Shown in pieces: positions 1-6,184 of a stretch of 6,184 bases of DNA. Below the pieces are notes generated by a model that was given only the letters and a program-made list of their open reading frames with translations, was not told the origin of the DNA and did not search any database. Origin of the DNA: JBBKWX01 sp037969175 (GTDB lineage Bacteria > Bacteroidota > Bacteroidia > AKYH767-A > JBBKVM01); the NCBI GenBank assembly GCA_037969175.1, contig JBBKWX010000215.1:1-6184 (forward strand). The letters are read 5' to 3'. Each line of letters begins with the position of its first letter. Position 1 is the stretch's first letter. The translations under genes were made by a program, and so were the position numbers.

Positions 1-3000
1 GCACAGGTCTTTCTAACAGCGACTGGAACTGCAGGAAACCCTATCGTGTTTCAAAAGAGCGGGGCCGGTGCAAATCCTCTGATCACAAGGACAGATGCAG
101 GATCTAATACAACTACTACGGTAGGTGGTTTGGGAGATGCGATCATCCGTATGGATGGAAGTGATTATGTTACTTTCAATGGTATCGATGTTACAGCGTC
201 GCAAAGTACCATTGAATATGGATACTATATAAATAAGCAAAGTGCTACGAATGCTTGTCAGAATGTAACTATCCAAAATGCTGTAATCACTATGAACAAA
301 GCAACGAGTGCCTATGTCATGGGTGTTTATTTAGCAAATGGAACAATAAGTACTTCCAGTGCTACAGGTTATGTTGTAAGTGCCAACAGTGGGAGATCAG
401 AGAACATTACCATTAAAGGTAATACGATCCAGAATGTACATATTGGTATTTATTGTCGTGGTGCAGTTGCTGCTGGATTTTATGACCAAAATGTTGTTAT
501 TGGTGCATTAGGTGAAGGTAATACGATCAGGAATTTTGGAGGAGGAAACGTATCCACTACTTATGGAGTTTACTTTATCTACACCCATAATCCACAAGTT
601 GTAGATAATACGATAAATAATGCAAGTGGTGGCAGTCCTCATGCATCTACACTTTATGGAATCTTTTATTCTACAGTAACCGGCGATGTGGTAGGAAGTA
701 ATAATACCATCACAATGTCAAACACTGCAACTTCGGCGACTCATTGGATCTATAATGCCGGTACAGTAACATCAAACACTTTTAGTAATAATATGTTTGG
801 CGCAGGTGCATTTGGGTCAACTACAACCAGTCATTTGATCTATGCAAGTTCAGCTACAAATAATGTTACCATTATCAATAATCAAACAGTTGGAACGATA
901 ACCAAGACAAGCGCCAGTGGAACTTTTTATTGTTATTATAGTTTTGGAACCCCAACGGGCGGGTTAGAAACTATTACAGACAATAATTTCTCCAACATCA
1001 ATACTTCTGGAAGCAGTGTTACCGGAGGAATCTATTCTAATACAGCAGTTGGTCAAAGCAGAATTTGTCATTCCAATGTGATATCTAATTGGACTGCAGG
1101 AACAGGACAAACTTCTCCATTGTACGTTTTAAGTACACTATCGAATCAGGTTTATAATAATCAAGTTAATAACATTACAGCAGGCGGTACTTTATATGGC
1201 TTGTATTTCAGTGGAACTAATCCGACTGTTTACAATAATGAAATCCATACTCTAACCAGTTCGGGAACAATTTTATATGGTTTATGGAATGCCGGAACAG
1301 CAAATACTTTATGTTATAATAATAAAGTATATGGTCTTACTAATAATAACAGTGCTTCTACTTCAACAAACCTTTTGACCGGTATCTACATAAGCACAGG
1401 TACTAACCAAAATGTATATAATAATCTGGTAGGTAATCTGGAGATGCCTAACTCAATTTCTACAGATGCAATTCGTGGGATCTATGTAAACGTTACTACA
1501 GCTTCGTCCAATGTAATAGTATCCTATAATTCGGTTTTTATGAATGCAAGTTCCAGTGGTTCAAACTTTGGAACATCGGGAATTTTCCACACAACCAGTG
1601 CGACCGCTACTACAGGTAATTTGACATTGAAAAACAATTTAATTTTCAATTCAAGCACAGCAAATGGAACCGGACTTACTGCAGCTTATCGAAGGACAAA
1701 TGCTACTGTTGCAAATTATAATGCAAATTCAGATCGCAATATGTTTTGGGCAGGAAACGCGTCCCCAACAAACCTTATATATTCAGATGGTACAAATTCC
1801 TATGATCAGCTTGGAGATTATCAGACATTTATAGCAGGACCTGATGGTAATTCAGTAACCGAGGATGTCATGTTTCAATCAACCACCGGTTCTTCGCCTA
1901 ACTTTTTAAAGTTTGACGAATTCACAGGAAGTGTTTTGGAAAGTGGAGGATTGAATATTGCAGGTATTGATGACGATTATGCAGGAACAACTCGTCAGGG
2001 TAATGTTGGTTATACTGGAACAGGATCAGCACCTGATATAGGAGCTTGGGAACTTGAAGGAACCGCTTTGAGTGGGTGTTCTGGTTCACCTTCGGCCTCT
2101 AACGCTTTGACCACTAATGCAACACCATGCACAGGAGCGAACTTCACACTTTCTCTTGATCAGGTATTTGGGGTGGGATATGCATTCCAGTGGGAAGAGT
2201 CAACAACAGGTCCATTATCCGGATTTAGTCCGATCGGTGGAGCTACTAACTCTTCATATATAGCTAATGCACTACAAACCACCTGGTATCGCAGTGTGGT
2301 AACGTGTGTAACCAGTGCACAAAGTACTACTTCAGGTGCTGTGGCAGTTACCATTACTACGCTTAATGGTAACTATACTATTGGCGCTGCAGGAACCTAT
2401 CTAGATTTTGGTGATGCGATCACAGATCTGAACTGTAAAGGTGCATCCGGGCATGTAACTTTCACAGTTGCTGATGATGAGGTTTTCAGTGGTATCGTTC
2501 CTTTGAATTTAACCTATTCAGGTAATCCACTTGCAACGGTCACATTTGTAAGAAGCAATACAGGAACAAATCGTCCGAAGATCCAGAGAAGCGGAACAGC
2601 TGCAACCAATGAATACATCATCAAATTGACTGGTGTTGATTATTATACCTTTAATGGTATTGATCTGGAACAAACGGGAAGTGATGCCAATTCTTGGGTT
2701 GAATATGGTGTTCATATTCAAAATGCTAGTGCAAGCGATGGAGCCAAGAACAATACATTTAAGAATGGTATCATCACTCTTTCCAATTCAAATGTGAATT
2801 CCAAAGGTGTATATATCCAATCTTCACCAACACCAACATCACTTTTAGGTACAAACAGTGATAATAAATTCATAAATACAAGGATATCGAATTCATTTGA
2901 AGGATACCGTATAACAGGAGCAACTTCAACCTATATGGATGATGGCAATGAGATCAATAATGAATTTGGTGGATTCAGCGATATTGAGTTTTTAGGTAAT

Positions 3001-6000
3001 GGTTCTGTTGCAGGAAGCGTTTATGGGGTATTTGCAACCTATCAAACAAATCTGTTGATCAATAACACATCAATAGGGAATCTTAATCCGTCAGGAACTT
3101 CTCTGGCATATGGATTTACTATGCAGACATCCGCAAACAATTCCGCGACAATTTCAAATAGTTATTTCCATGATATTTCAGGTGTGGGTACTACCTATGG
3201 AATTCACGCTTCTGCAGGTGCAACTTTGAATCTCCTGAACAACACAGTGACAGGTATTTCAACAACCGGAGCTACGAGTGCTGTAAGAGGGATACTTCTT
3301 ACTGCAACAGGATTGAATGCAAATATTGATGGTAACAGAATCTACAATATCAGTTCATCAACCGTTTCTACAGGAACAGCTGCCGGTATTGATGTAGCTA
3401 CCGGTCTTGTTTACAATATTTCAAATAACATGATCTCTGATCTGAGAGCTCCTGCATCTACTACAACAACAGGGGGTACCAGAGGTATATCCGTTAGCGG
3501 TGGCTCAACCGGTGGTGTAGTTAAGATCTATTACAATACAATTGCAATGAGTGATGTTGCCACGGTAGCAGGATACACGAGTGCCGGTATACATAATTCA
3601 TCGACAACTCCTGCGCTGGATCTGAGAAACAATATTGTTGTAAACAGATCTGATATTTCCGGTGCAGGATTGAGGGTTGCTGCTTTCTGGAAGACTGCTA
3701 CAACAGATAACGTAGATAATAACAGTGATAATAATTTGTATTACGCAGGTAGCCCGGATGCGAGTCATTTGATCTACTATGATGGTACAAATGCAGCACA
3801 ATCTGTTTCTGCATATAATTCTCTTGCTGCGATCTCACCGGGAGAAGCACTTTCTCAAACTGAGGATATCCTGTTTGATCCGATCAACAATGGAACTATA
3901 CGTCCGGATGCAAGCACTGCAACAGTTGCAGAAAGCGGCGGACAAAATATTGCAGGTTACACAATCGATTTTGAAAATGATTCAAGAACAGGTTACCCAT
4001 TGGGTGGTCAATCTAATGGTGGTGGTTTTGCTCCGGATATGGGAGCGGATGAAGGCGACTTCACGTTCTATGTTCAGCCGGTACCTGATTGTGCTTCTTT
4101 GAATTCTCCAGCTGATTTAACAACAAATGTTTGTCAGTATAATTCAGTTGAATTGAAATGGTCGGCTCCAACAGGTGGTGGAACGGTTACAGGTGGTTAT
4201 GACGTGTATTTTGGTACAAACCCAAGTCCTGCTTTCTTGCTTAATACAAATAATCTGAGCCATACTGTTGCAACTGTAACCGGAAATACAACATATTACT
4301 GGCAGGTAGTTCCTAAAGGTAATTCAGGCGATGCTACAGGATGTCCGATCTATTCTTTCACAACATCTAATTCTGAAATTACGGGCGTCACTAACGATAC
4401 CCGTTGCGGAACAGGAGTTGTTAATCTTGCAGCAAGCAGTACAGCTACTGTAAACTGGTACACAAGTTCAACCGGAGGAAATTCTATATTCACCGGAACC
4501 AACTACAGCCCGGTTGTTAATGCATCAACAAACTTTTATGTTGGAGCAAGCCAAGGACTTAATTCCGAAACGGTTGGAAGAAGTGAAACTACTGCAGGAA
4601 CTTCAGCTACATCAGCGTCAACGTATGGATTGGTATTTAATGCAACTACTCCTATGACCATTGATTATGTGACCATTATTTTAGGTGCTACAACCGGTGG
4701 GACTTTAGTCGTGCAAATACGTGATAGTCTTGCTGGAAGTACCGGACCCGGAACAAATATCATTGGATCTGTAAACGTAAGTGTTCCTACAGGTACAATT
4801 GGTCAGAGAGTCCAGGTACCAATAGGTTTAAGTGTACCTGCCGGTAATGGTTATCGTTTGTTGGCAATCAGTAGCCCAAGTCTTGTCAGAACAACTACAG
4901 GTAGTACGTATCCTTACATATCTTCGGGTGGATCAGTTTCTATCACTTCCGGTTTTATTACTAATTCCGGATCATTAACTTATTACTATTTCTATGATTG
5001 GGTAGTGAGTACAATATGTGAATCCCCAAGAACACTTGTTACAGCAACGGTTACACCTGCTGATCCGATCAATGTTACGCCTTCATCAGCTACTATCTGT
5101 GATAATACAAGTACTAACCTGACCGCTTCAAGTACTTATGCATACAACTACACATGGAGCCCGGGAACAGGGTTGAATACGACAGTTGGTGCAAGTGTAA
5201 CAGCAAATCCTGCTACAACTACTACCTATACGGTTACAGGAGATGATGGAGTATGTGCAAATCAACAGACTGTAACGGTTACTGTAAATCCAAGTCCAAT
5301 AGTTACAGCAATTGCTTCTCAAACTACTATTTGTGCAGGAGCTTCTACTTCTTTGAGTGCTACGGTTAGTGCTGCAACACCTGTAATTCTGTTATCAGAA
5401 GGTTTCAATGCGGGATTAGGTGCATGGACGACAGAGAATTTATCTACTTTTAATCCGTCTGCTGCAGAATGGACTCCACAGACAAGTCCTTACCTATACT
5501 CTTCGATAAACTACTCAAGCAATGATGCAAGTGTATTTTTGGTAAGTAACAGCGATGCACAGGGTTCAACGGGTTCAACAACTTTAACCCGTCTGACCTC
5601 TCCTGCGATCAATTTGTCAGGATATAGTTCTGTAAATCTTAGCTTCTACCATTATTACAGATATAATAATTCACCTGAAACAGCAAAAGTGCTGGTTTCA
5701 ATTGATGGGGTAGTTTGGACACCAATCCAGACTTACATTACAACTCAAGGTGCACCGACTATATTTGCAAATGCCAATCTGAATTTAAATGCTTATATCG
5801 GTAATCCAAGCGTTCAGATTCGTTTTGAATATGATGCAACAGATGATTGGTATTGGATGTTAGATAATGTACTGGTTACCGGAGTTGCTCCTCATACTTT
5901 CAGTTGGACATCTAGTCCTGCAGGATTCACTTCTTCAGTACAGAATCCGGGTACAGTATCTCCGGCAGTGAATACTACATATACATTAGAGGTTACCAGC

Positions 6001-6184
6001 TCACAAGGTTGTATTAAGACTAGCGATGTTGCAGTTACTGTTAATCCATTGCCAACTGCTTCTGTAGGAAGTAATAGTCCGGTATGTGAAGGTGCATCTA
6101 TCAACCTTACATCTTCAGGTGGAGGAACCTATTCATGGACTGGTCCAAACGGATTTACATCTTCAGCACAAAACCCGGTGATCT
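1..6184 (+). CDS. Giant secreted beta-helix / Ig-like repeat surface protein, partial at both ends
   Basis: Forward frame 1 reads through all 2061 codons without a stop, and the translation makes consistent domain sense from end to end. The true start and stop are outside the window, so no start was chosen and no ribosome binding site is visible. Domain order is beta-helix A, Ig-like spacer, beta-helix B, fibronectin III-like, Ig-like with insert, Ig/PKD-like, Ig-like with jelly-roll insert, and a truncated Ig-like domain. The sequence is rich in Thr, Ser, Asn, Gly and Ala and has only about 21 lysines, as expected for an extracellular beta-structured protein. No membrane segment is seen. Proteins built this way in Bacteroidota usually start with a signal peptide and end with a T9SS sorting or gliding-motility C-terminal domain; that is inferred here. 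The likely role is adhesion or binding at the cell surface. No enzyme active site could be recognised, although parallel beta-helices also occur in polysaccharide lyases. Confidence 0.96.
1153..1623 (+). repeat. Best-preserved run of beta-helix coils in module A
   Basis: Residues 385-541 hold successive coils that line up by eye. They start YNNQVNNIT (385), VYNNEIHTLT (410), CYNNKVYGLT (438), VYNNLVGNLE (472), VSYNSVFMNA (507) and LKNNLIFNSS (543). The first four each carry a second strand of the type YGLYFSG, YGLWNAG, TGIYIST or RGIYVNV. Spacing runs from about 25 to 35 residues, which is longer than a minimal coil of about 22 and implies variable loops on one face. The Asn pairs would form the inward asparagine ladder seen in parallel beta-helices. 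The repeat is at protein level only; the DNA copies have diverged. Confidence 0.75.
1729..2061 (+). repeat. Module end region, copy A
   Basis: Residues 577-687, the C-terminal part of beta-helix module A. It starts SDRNMFWAG, passes through NLIYSDGTN, TEDVMF and ESGGLNIAG, and ends APDIGAWE. The matching region of module B is residues 1242-1354. The first 24 residues of the two copies align without gaps at 12 identities. The final D-I-G-A-x-E stretch, preceded by a D/E-rich loop and an Arg, is a common closing signature of secreted beta-helix proteins and probably caps the solenoid. Confidence 0.8.
2068..2358 (+). other. Ig-like spacer domain between the two beta-helices
   Basis: Residues 690-786. 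The region has GCSGSPSASNALTT, then C710, then YAFQWEEST with W731, then TTWYRSVVTC ending at C769, and it closes with the strand VAVTIT. A C...W...C pattern with an aromatic-Tyr-Arg strand before the last Cys is the usual form of the short Ig-like domain that Bacteroidota surface proteins place between larger modules. C710 and C769 are the expected core pair, and C693 lies in the linker. It follows the cap of module A directly and is followed by the lead-in of module B without a gap, so it serves as a hinge or spacer. Confidence 0.75.
2359..4062 (+). other. Right-handed parallel beta-helix module B (complete)
   Basis: Residues 787-1354. It begins with the standard lead-in NGNYTIGAAGTYLDFGDAI (from 789) and GASGHVTFTV, then DYYTFNGIDL (880-889), which matches DYVTFNGIDV of module A, and VEYGVHIQN (900-908), which matches IEYGYYIN (71-78). 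Coils such as ATISNSYFHDISG, TLNLLNNTVTGIS, ANIDGNRIYNISS and VYNISNNMISDL follow. The end region carries TEDILF (1287-1292), ESGGQNIAG (1311-1319) and APDMGADE (1344-1351). From the shared NGID site to the shared SDxN site it spans about 364 residues, against about 524 in module A. It has one Cys (812) in the lead-in and none from 813 to 1363. It is probably a second, shorter rod in the same molecule. The fold is well supported; the ligand is unknown. Confidence 0.85.
3724..4062 (+). repeat. Module end region, copy B
   Basis: Residues 1242-1354, the partner of the end region at 577-687. SDNNLYYAG, HLIYYDGTN, TEDILF, ESGGQNIAG and APDMGADE occur in the same order and with nearly the same spacing as in copy A (113 against 111 residues). 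The DNA has diverged, so the duplication is not recent. Confidence 0.8.
4084..4368 (+). other. Fibronectin type III-like domain
   Basis: Residues 1362-1456. It has SPADLTTNV near the start, W1387 in the strand VELKWSAP, GGYDVYFGTNPSP (from 1398), and TTYYWQVVPKGNSG (from 1430) before the closing strand IYSFTT. The early W, the YDVYF strand and the YYWQV strand are the usual landmarks of fibronectin III-like domains in bacterial secreted proteins. Three cysteines (1364, 1378, 1448) are present; 1364 and 1378 are close to the N-terminal edge. It sits directly after the cap of beta-helix B and begins the stalk of small domains. It may bind a glycan or simply space the rods from the cell. Confidence 0.8.
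4369..5055 (+). other. Ig-like domain interrupted by an inserted domain
   Basis: Residues 1457-1685. The first part, with DTRCGTGVVNLAAS (C1469), VNWYTSSTGGNSIFTGTNY and STNFYVGAS, is the Ig-like domain often found near gliding-motility C-terminal domains in Bacteroidota. Its last strands, CESPRTLVTATV (C1673-V1684), come only after about 150 further residues. In the uninterrupted form the FYV strand leads almost at once into the C-x-S-x-R strand. The two cysteines are 204 residues apart here, against 52 in the intact neighbour (C1700 to C1752). The domain therefore appears to be one Ig-like fold split by an insert at about 1518-1670. Confidence 0.7.
4552..5010 (+). other. Beta-rich domain inserted in the Ig-like domain
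   Basis: About residues 1518-1670. It opens NSETVGRSETT, followed by alternating strands YGLVFNAT, MTIDYVTIIL, TLVVQIRDSLAGS, IGSVNV and RVQVPIGLSVPAGNGYRLLA, then SLVRTTTGSTYPYI and SGFITNSG. It ends in the aromatic run YYYFYDW (1661-1667), which leads back into the host Ig domain. The pattern is that of an all-beta sandwich. I recall similar stretches with a GYRLLA strand and a YYYFYDW-type ending in other Bacteroidota surface proteins, but I cannot name the family with confidence. It may be a ligand-binding unit; there is no direct evidence. Boundaries are good to about ten residues. Confidence 0.6.
5056..5292 (+). other. Uninterrupted Ig/PKD-like domain
   Basis: Residues 1686-1764. It contains PSSATICDNTSTNLTAS with C1700, then YNYTWSPGTGLNTTVG with W1719, the strand TTTTYTVTGDDGVCANQ with C1752, and a closing TVTVTVNP. 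The W-S-P-G-T-G-L motif and the final T-V-x-V-N-P are usual for the Ig/PKD-like stalk domains of Bacteroidota T9SS cargo. It is complete in about 79 residues and gives the reference spacing that shows both neighbouring Ig domains to be interrupted. Its role is probably purely as a stalk element. Confidence 0.8.
5386..5892 (+). other. Jelly-roll domain (MAM / cleaved-adhesin-like) nested in an Ig-like domain
   Basis: About residues 1796-1964. It starts with LLSEGFNAGLGAWTTEN, the usual entry of the MAM, cleaved-adhesin and 'choice-of-anchor' jelly-roll group. It continues with W1824, VFLVSNSDAQG, TLTRLTSPAINLSGYSS, the strand VNLSFYHYYRY, AKVLVSIDGVVWTPIQ and VQIRFEYDATDDWYWMLD. It ends LDNVLVTG, where the D-N/D-V after aromatic residues (W1950, W1952, D1955) is the hallmark closing strand. 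Length (about 170 residues) fits the family. These domains bind carbohydrates or proteins in several secreted bacterial proteins, and in some they bind calcium. Here a binding role is inferred from family only. Confidence 0.75.
5923..5951 (+). repeat. Short DNA repeat, copy 1 (Ig-like core loop)
   Basis: This 29-base stretch encodes GFTSSVQNP and matches 6151-6179 at about 23 of 29 positions. In the first 27 bases there are five differences, four of them silent. It marks two adjacent Ig-like domains as related copies. Confidence 0.6.
6049..6184 (+). other. Ig-like domain, truncated by the window end
   Basis: Residues 2017-2061. It begins LPTASVGSNSPVCEG with C2029, then INLTSSGGGTYSWTGPNGF with W2046 and FTSSAQNPVI at the window edge. 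It is close in sequence to the second half of the preceding Ig-like domain (FSWTSSPAGFTSSVQNP) but has no insert up to the point where it is cut. The partner Cys and closing strands would follow within about 35 residues. More domains of this type, and then a C-terminal sorting domain, are likely downstream. Confidence 0.75.
6151..6179 (+). repeat. Short DNA repeat, copy 2 (Ig-like core loop)
   Basis: This stretch encodes GFTSSAQNP and is the partner of 5923-5951. The differences are mostly at third codon positions, which suggests an older duplication of the Ig-like domain kept under protein-level selection. Confidence 0.6.

Larger units (their letters stand above)
1..2061 (+). other. Right-handed parallel beta-helix module A (start missing)
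   Basis: Residues 1-687. The module opens in mid-fold with VFLTATGTAGNPIVFQKSG, a phrase typical of Bacteroidota beta-helix proteins, followed by DYVTFNGIDV (residues 55-64). After this come many loose coils built around N-N-x-I/V and G-I/L/V-Y strands, for example NVTIQNAVI, ITIKGNTIQNVHIGIY and VDNTINN. It closes with a conserved end region (TEDVMF at 620-625, ESGGLNIAG at 647-655, APDIGAWE at 677-684). By comparison with module B, about 50 residues of the lead-in are missing upstream. Five cysteines (86, 152, 311, 356, 438) are scattered without a clear pairing. Beta-helices of this kind form long rigid rods and are found in adhesins and in polysaccharide-acting enzymes. No catalytic Asp/Lys/Arg cluster could be picked out, so a structural or binding role is more likely. 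The fold assignment is good; the function is inferred. Confidence 0.85.
5293..6048 (+). other. Ig-like domain split by a jelly-roll insert
   Basis: Residues 1765-2016. The first strands are IVTAIASQTTICAGASTS (C1778) and LSATVSAATP. The sequence then leaves the Ig pattern and returns at TFSWTSSPAGFTSSVQNPG (from 1966), TTYTLEVTSSQGC (C2004) and VAVTVNP. Joining residue 1794 to 1966 by eye gives a normal Ig-like domain of roughly 80 residues, very like the next one. The cysteine pair is 226 residues apart in the real sequence. The insert falls between the first core strands and the strand carrying W1969. Confidence 0.75.

Noticed and set aside
1..4062. Polysaccharide lyase or other enzyme activity of the beta-helices
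   Set aside because: The fold is shared with pectate lyases, but I could not identify a set of catalytic or calcium-binding residues, and charged residues are few. The fold alone does not support an enzyme call.
3779..4102. A 107-codon forward reading frame offset from the main frame
   Set aside because: It overlaps the conserved end region of beta-helix B, which is clearly coding in frame 1. Its product has no recognisable motif, and no separate ribosome binding site is seen.
4723..4731. A possible Bacteroidota O-glycosylation site, D-S-L at residues 1575-1577
   Set aside because: A single three-residue match in 2061 residues is easily chance, so it gives no real support for glycosylation.
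5892..6104. A 70-codon minus-strand reading frame
   Set aside because: It lies antisense to well-formed Ig-like sequence. Minus-strand frames of this size are expected opposite a gene rich in Thr, Ser and Asn codons; the same holds for those at 13-276, 2160-2354, 2518-2721, 3598-3801 and 5128-5322, several of which are rich in Cys and Arg as shadow products often are.
1..6184. Phage tail fibre or tailspike protein
   Set aside because: Beta-helices occur there too, but the stalk of Ig-like, fibronectin-like and jelly-roll domains with Bacteroidota-type phrases points to a secreted bacterial surface protein. There are no neighbouring phage genes to see.
1..6184. Promoters, terminators, riboswitches, CRISPR or mobile-element ends
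   Set aside because: The window is coding throughout. No regularly spaced identical DNA repeats, strong hairpin followed by a T run, or paired terminal inverted repeats were noticed.

Overview
The whole window is the interior of one very large protein-coding gene. Forward frame 1 is open from the first base to the last (2061 complete codons plus one base). It has no stop codon, no intergenic gap and no credible start, so the gene is cut at both ends. No RNA gene, promoter, terminator, mobile element or CRISPR array is visible, and no stretch is left non-coding. The other short reading frames, mostly on the minus strand, are shadows of this gene.

The protein looks like a giant secreted or cell-surface protein of the Bacteroidota. 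The evidence is a Thr/Ser/Asn/Gly-rich, very lysine-poor sequence (about 21 Lys in 2061 residues), the phrases typical of Bacteroidota beta-helix proteins, and Ig-like and fibronectin-like domains of the kind found upstream of type IX secretion (T9SS) or gliding-motility C-terminal domains. Base composition is moderately AT-rich, roughly 40% GC by eye. Genus cannot be told from this. The signal peptide and any C-terminal sorting domain would lie outside the window.

Layout in residues of the window: 1-687, parallel beta-helix module A, whose start is missing. 690-786, an Ig-like spacer with the C...W...C pattern. 787-1354, parallel beta-helix module B, a diverged and shorter second copy of A. 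1362-1456, a fibronectin type III-like domain. 1457-1685, an Ig-like domain interrupted by an inserted beta-rich domain (about 1518-1670). 1686-1764, an uninterrupted Ig/PKD-like domain. 1765-2016, a second interrupted Ig-like domain carrying a jelly-roll (MAM / cleaved-adhesin-like) domain at about 1796-1964. 2017-2061, the start of another Ig-like domain, cut by the window end.

The architecture suggests two long solenoid segments followed by a stalk of small beta-sandwich domains, two of which carry an extra domain. That fits adhesion or carbohydrate/surface binding. No catalytic residues can be assigned, and the ligand is unknown. The points most worth a second look are the tandem duplication of the beta-helix module with a loss or gain of about 160 residues, and the two domain-in-domain insertions, both supported by the spacing of the Ig cysteines. 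I saw no sign of a new multi-gene system here.
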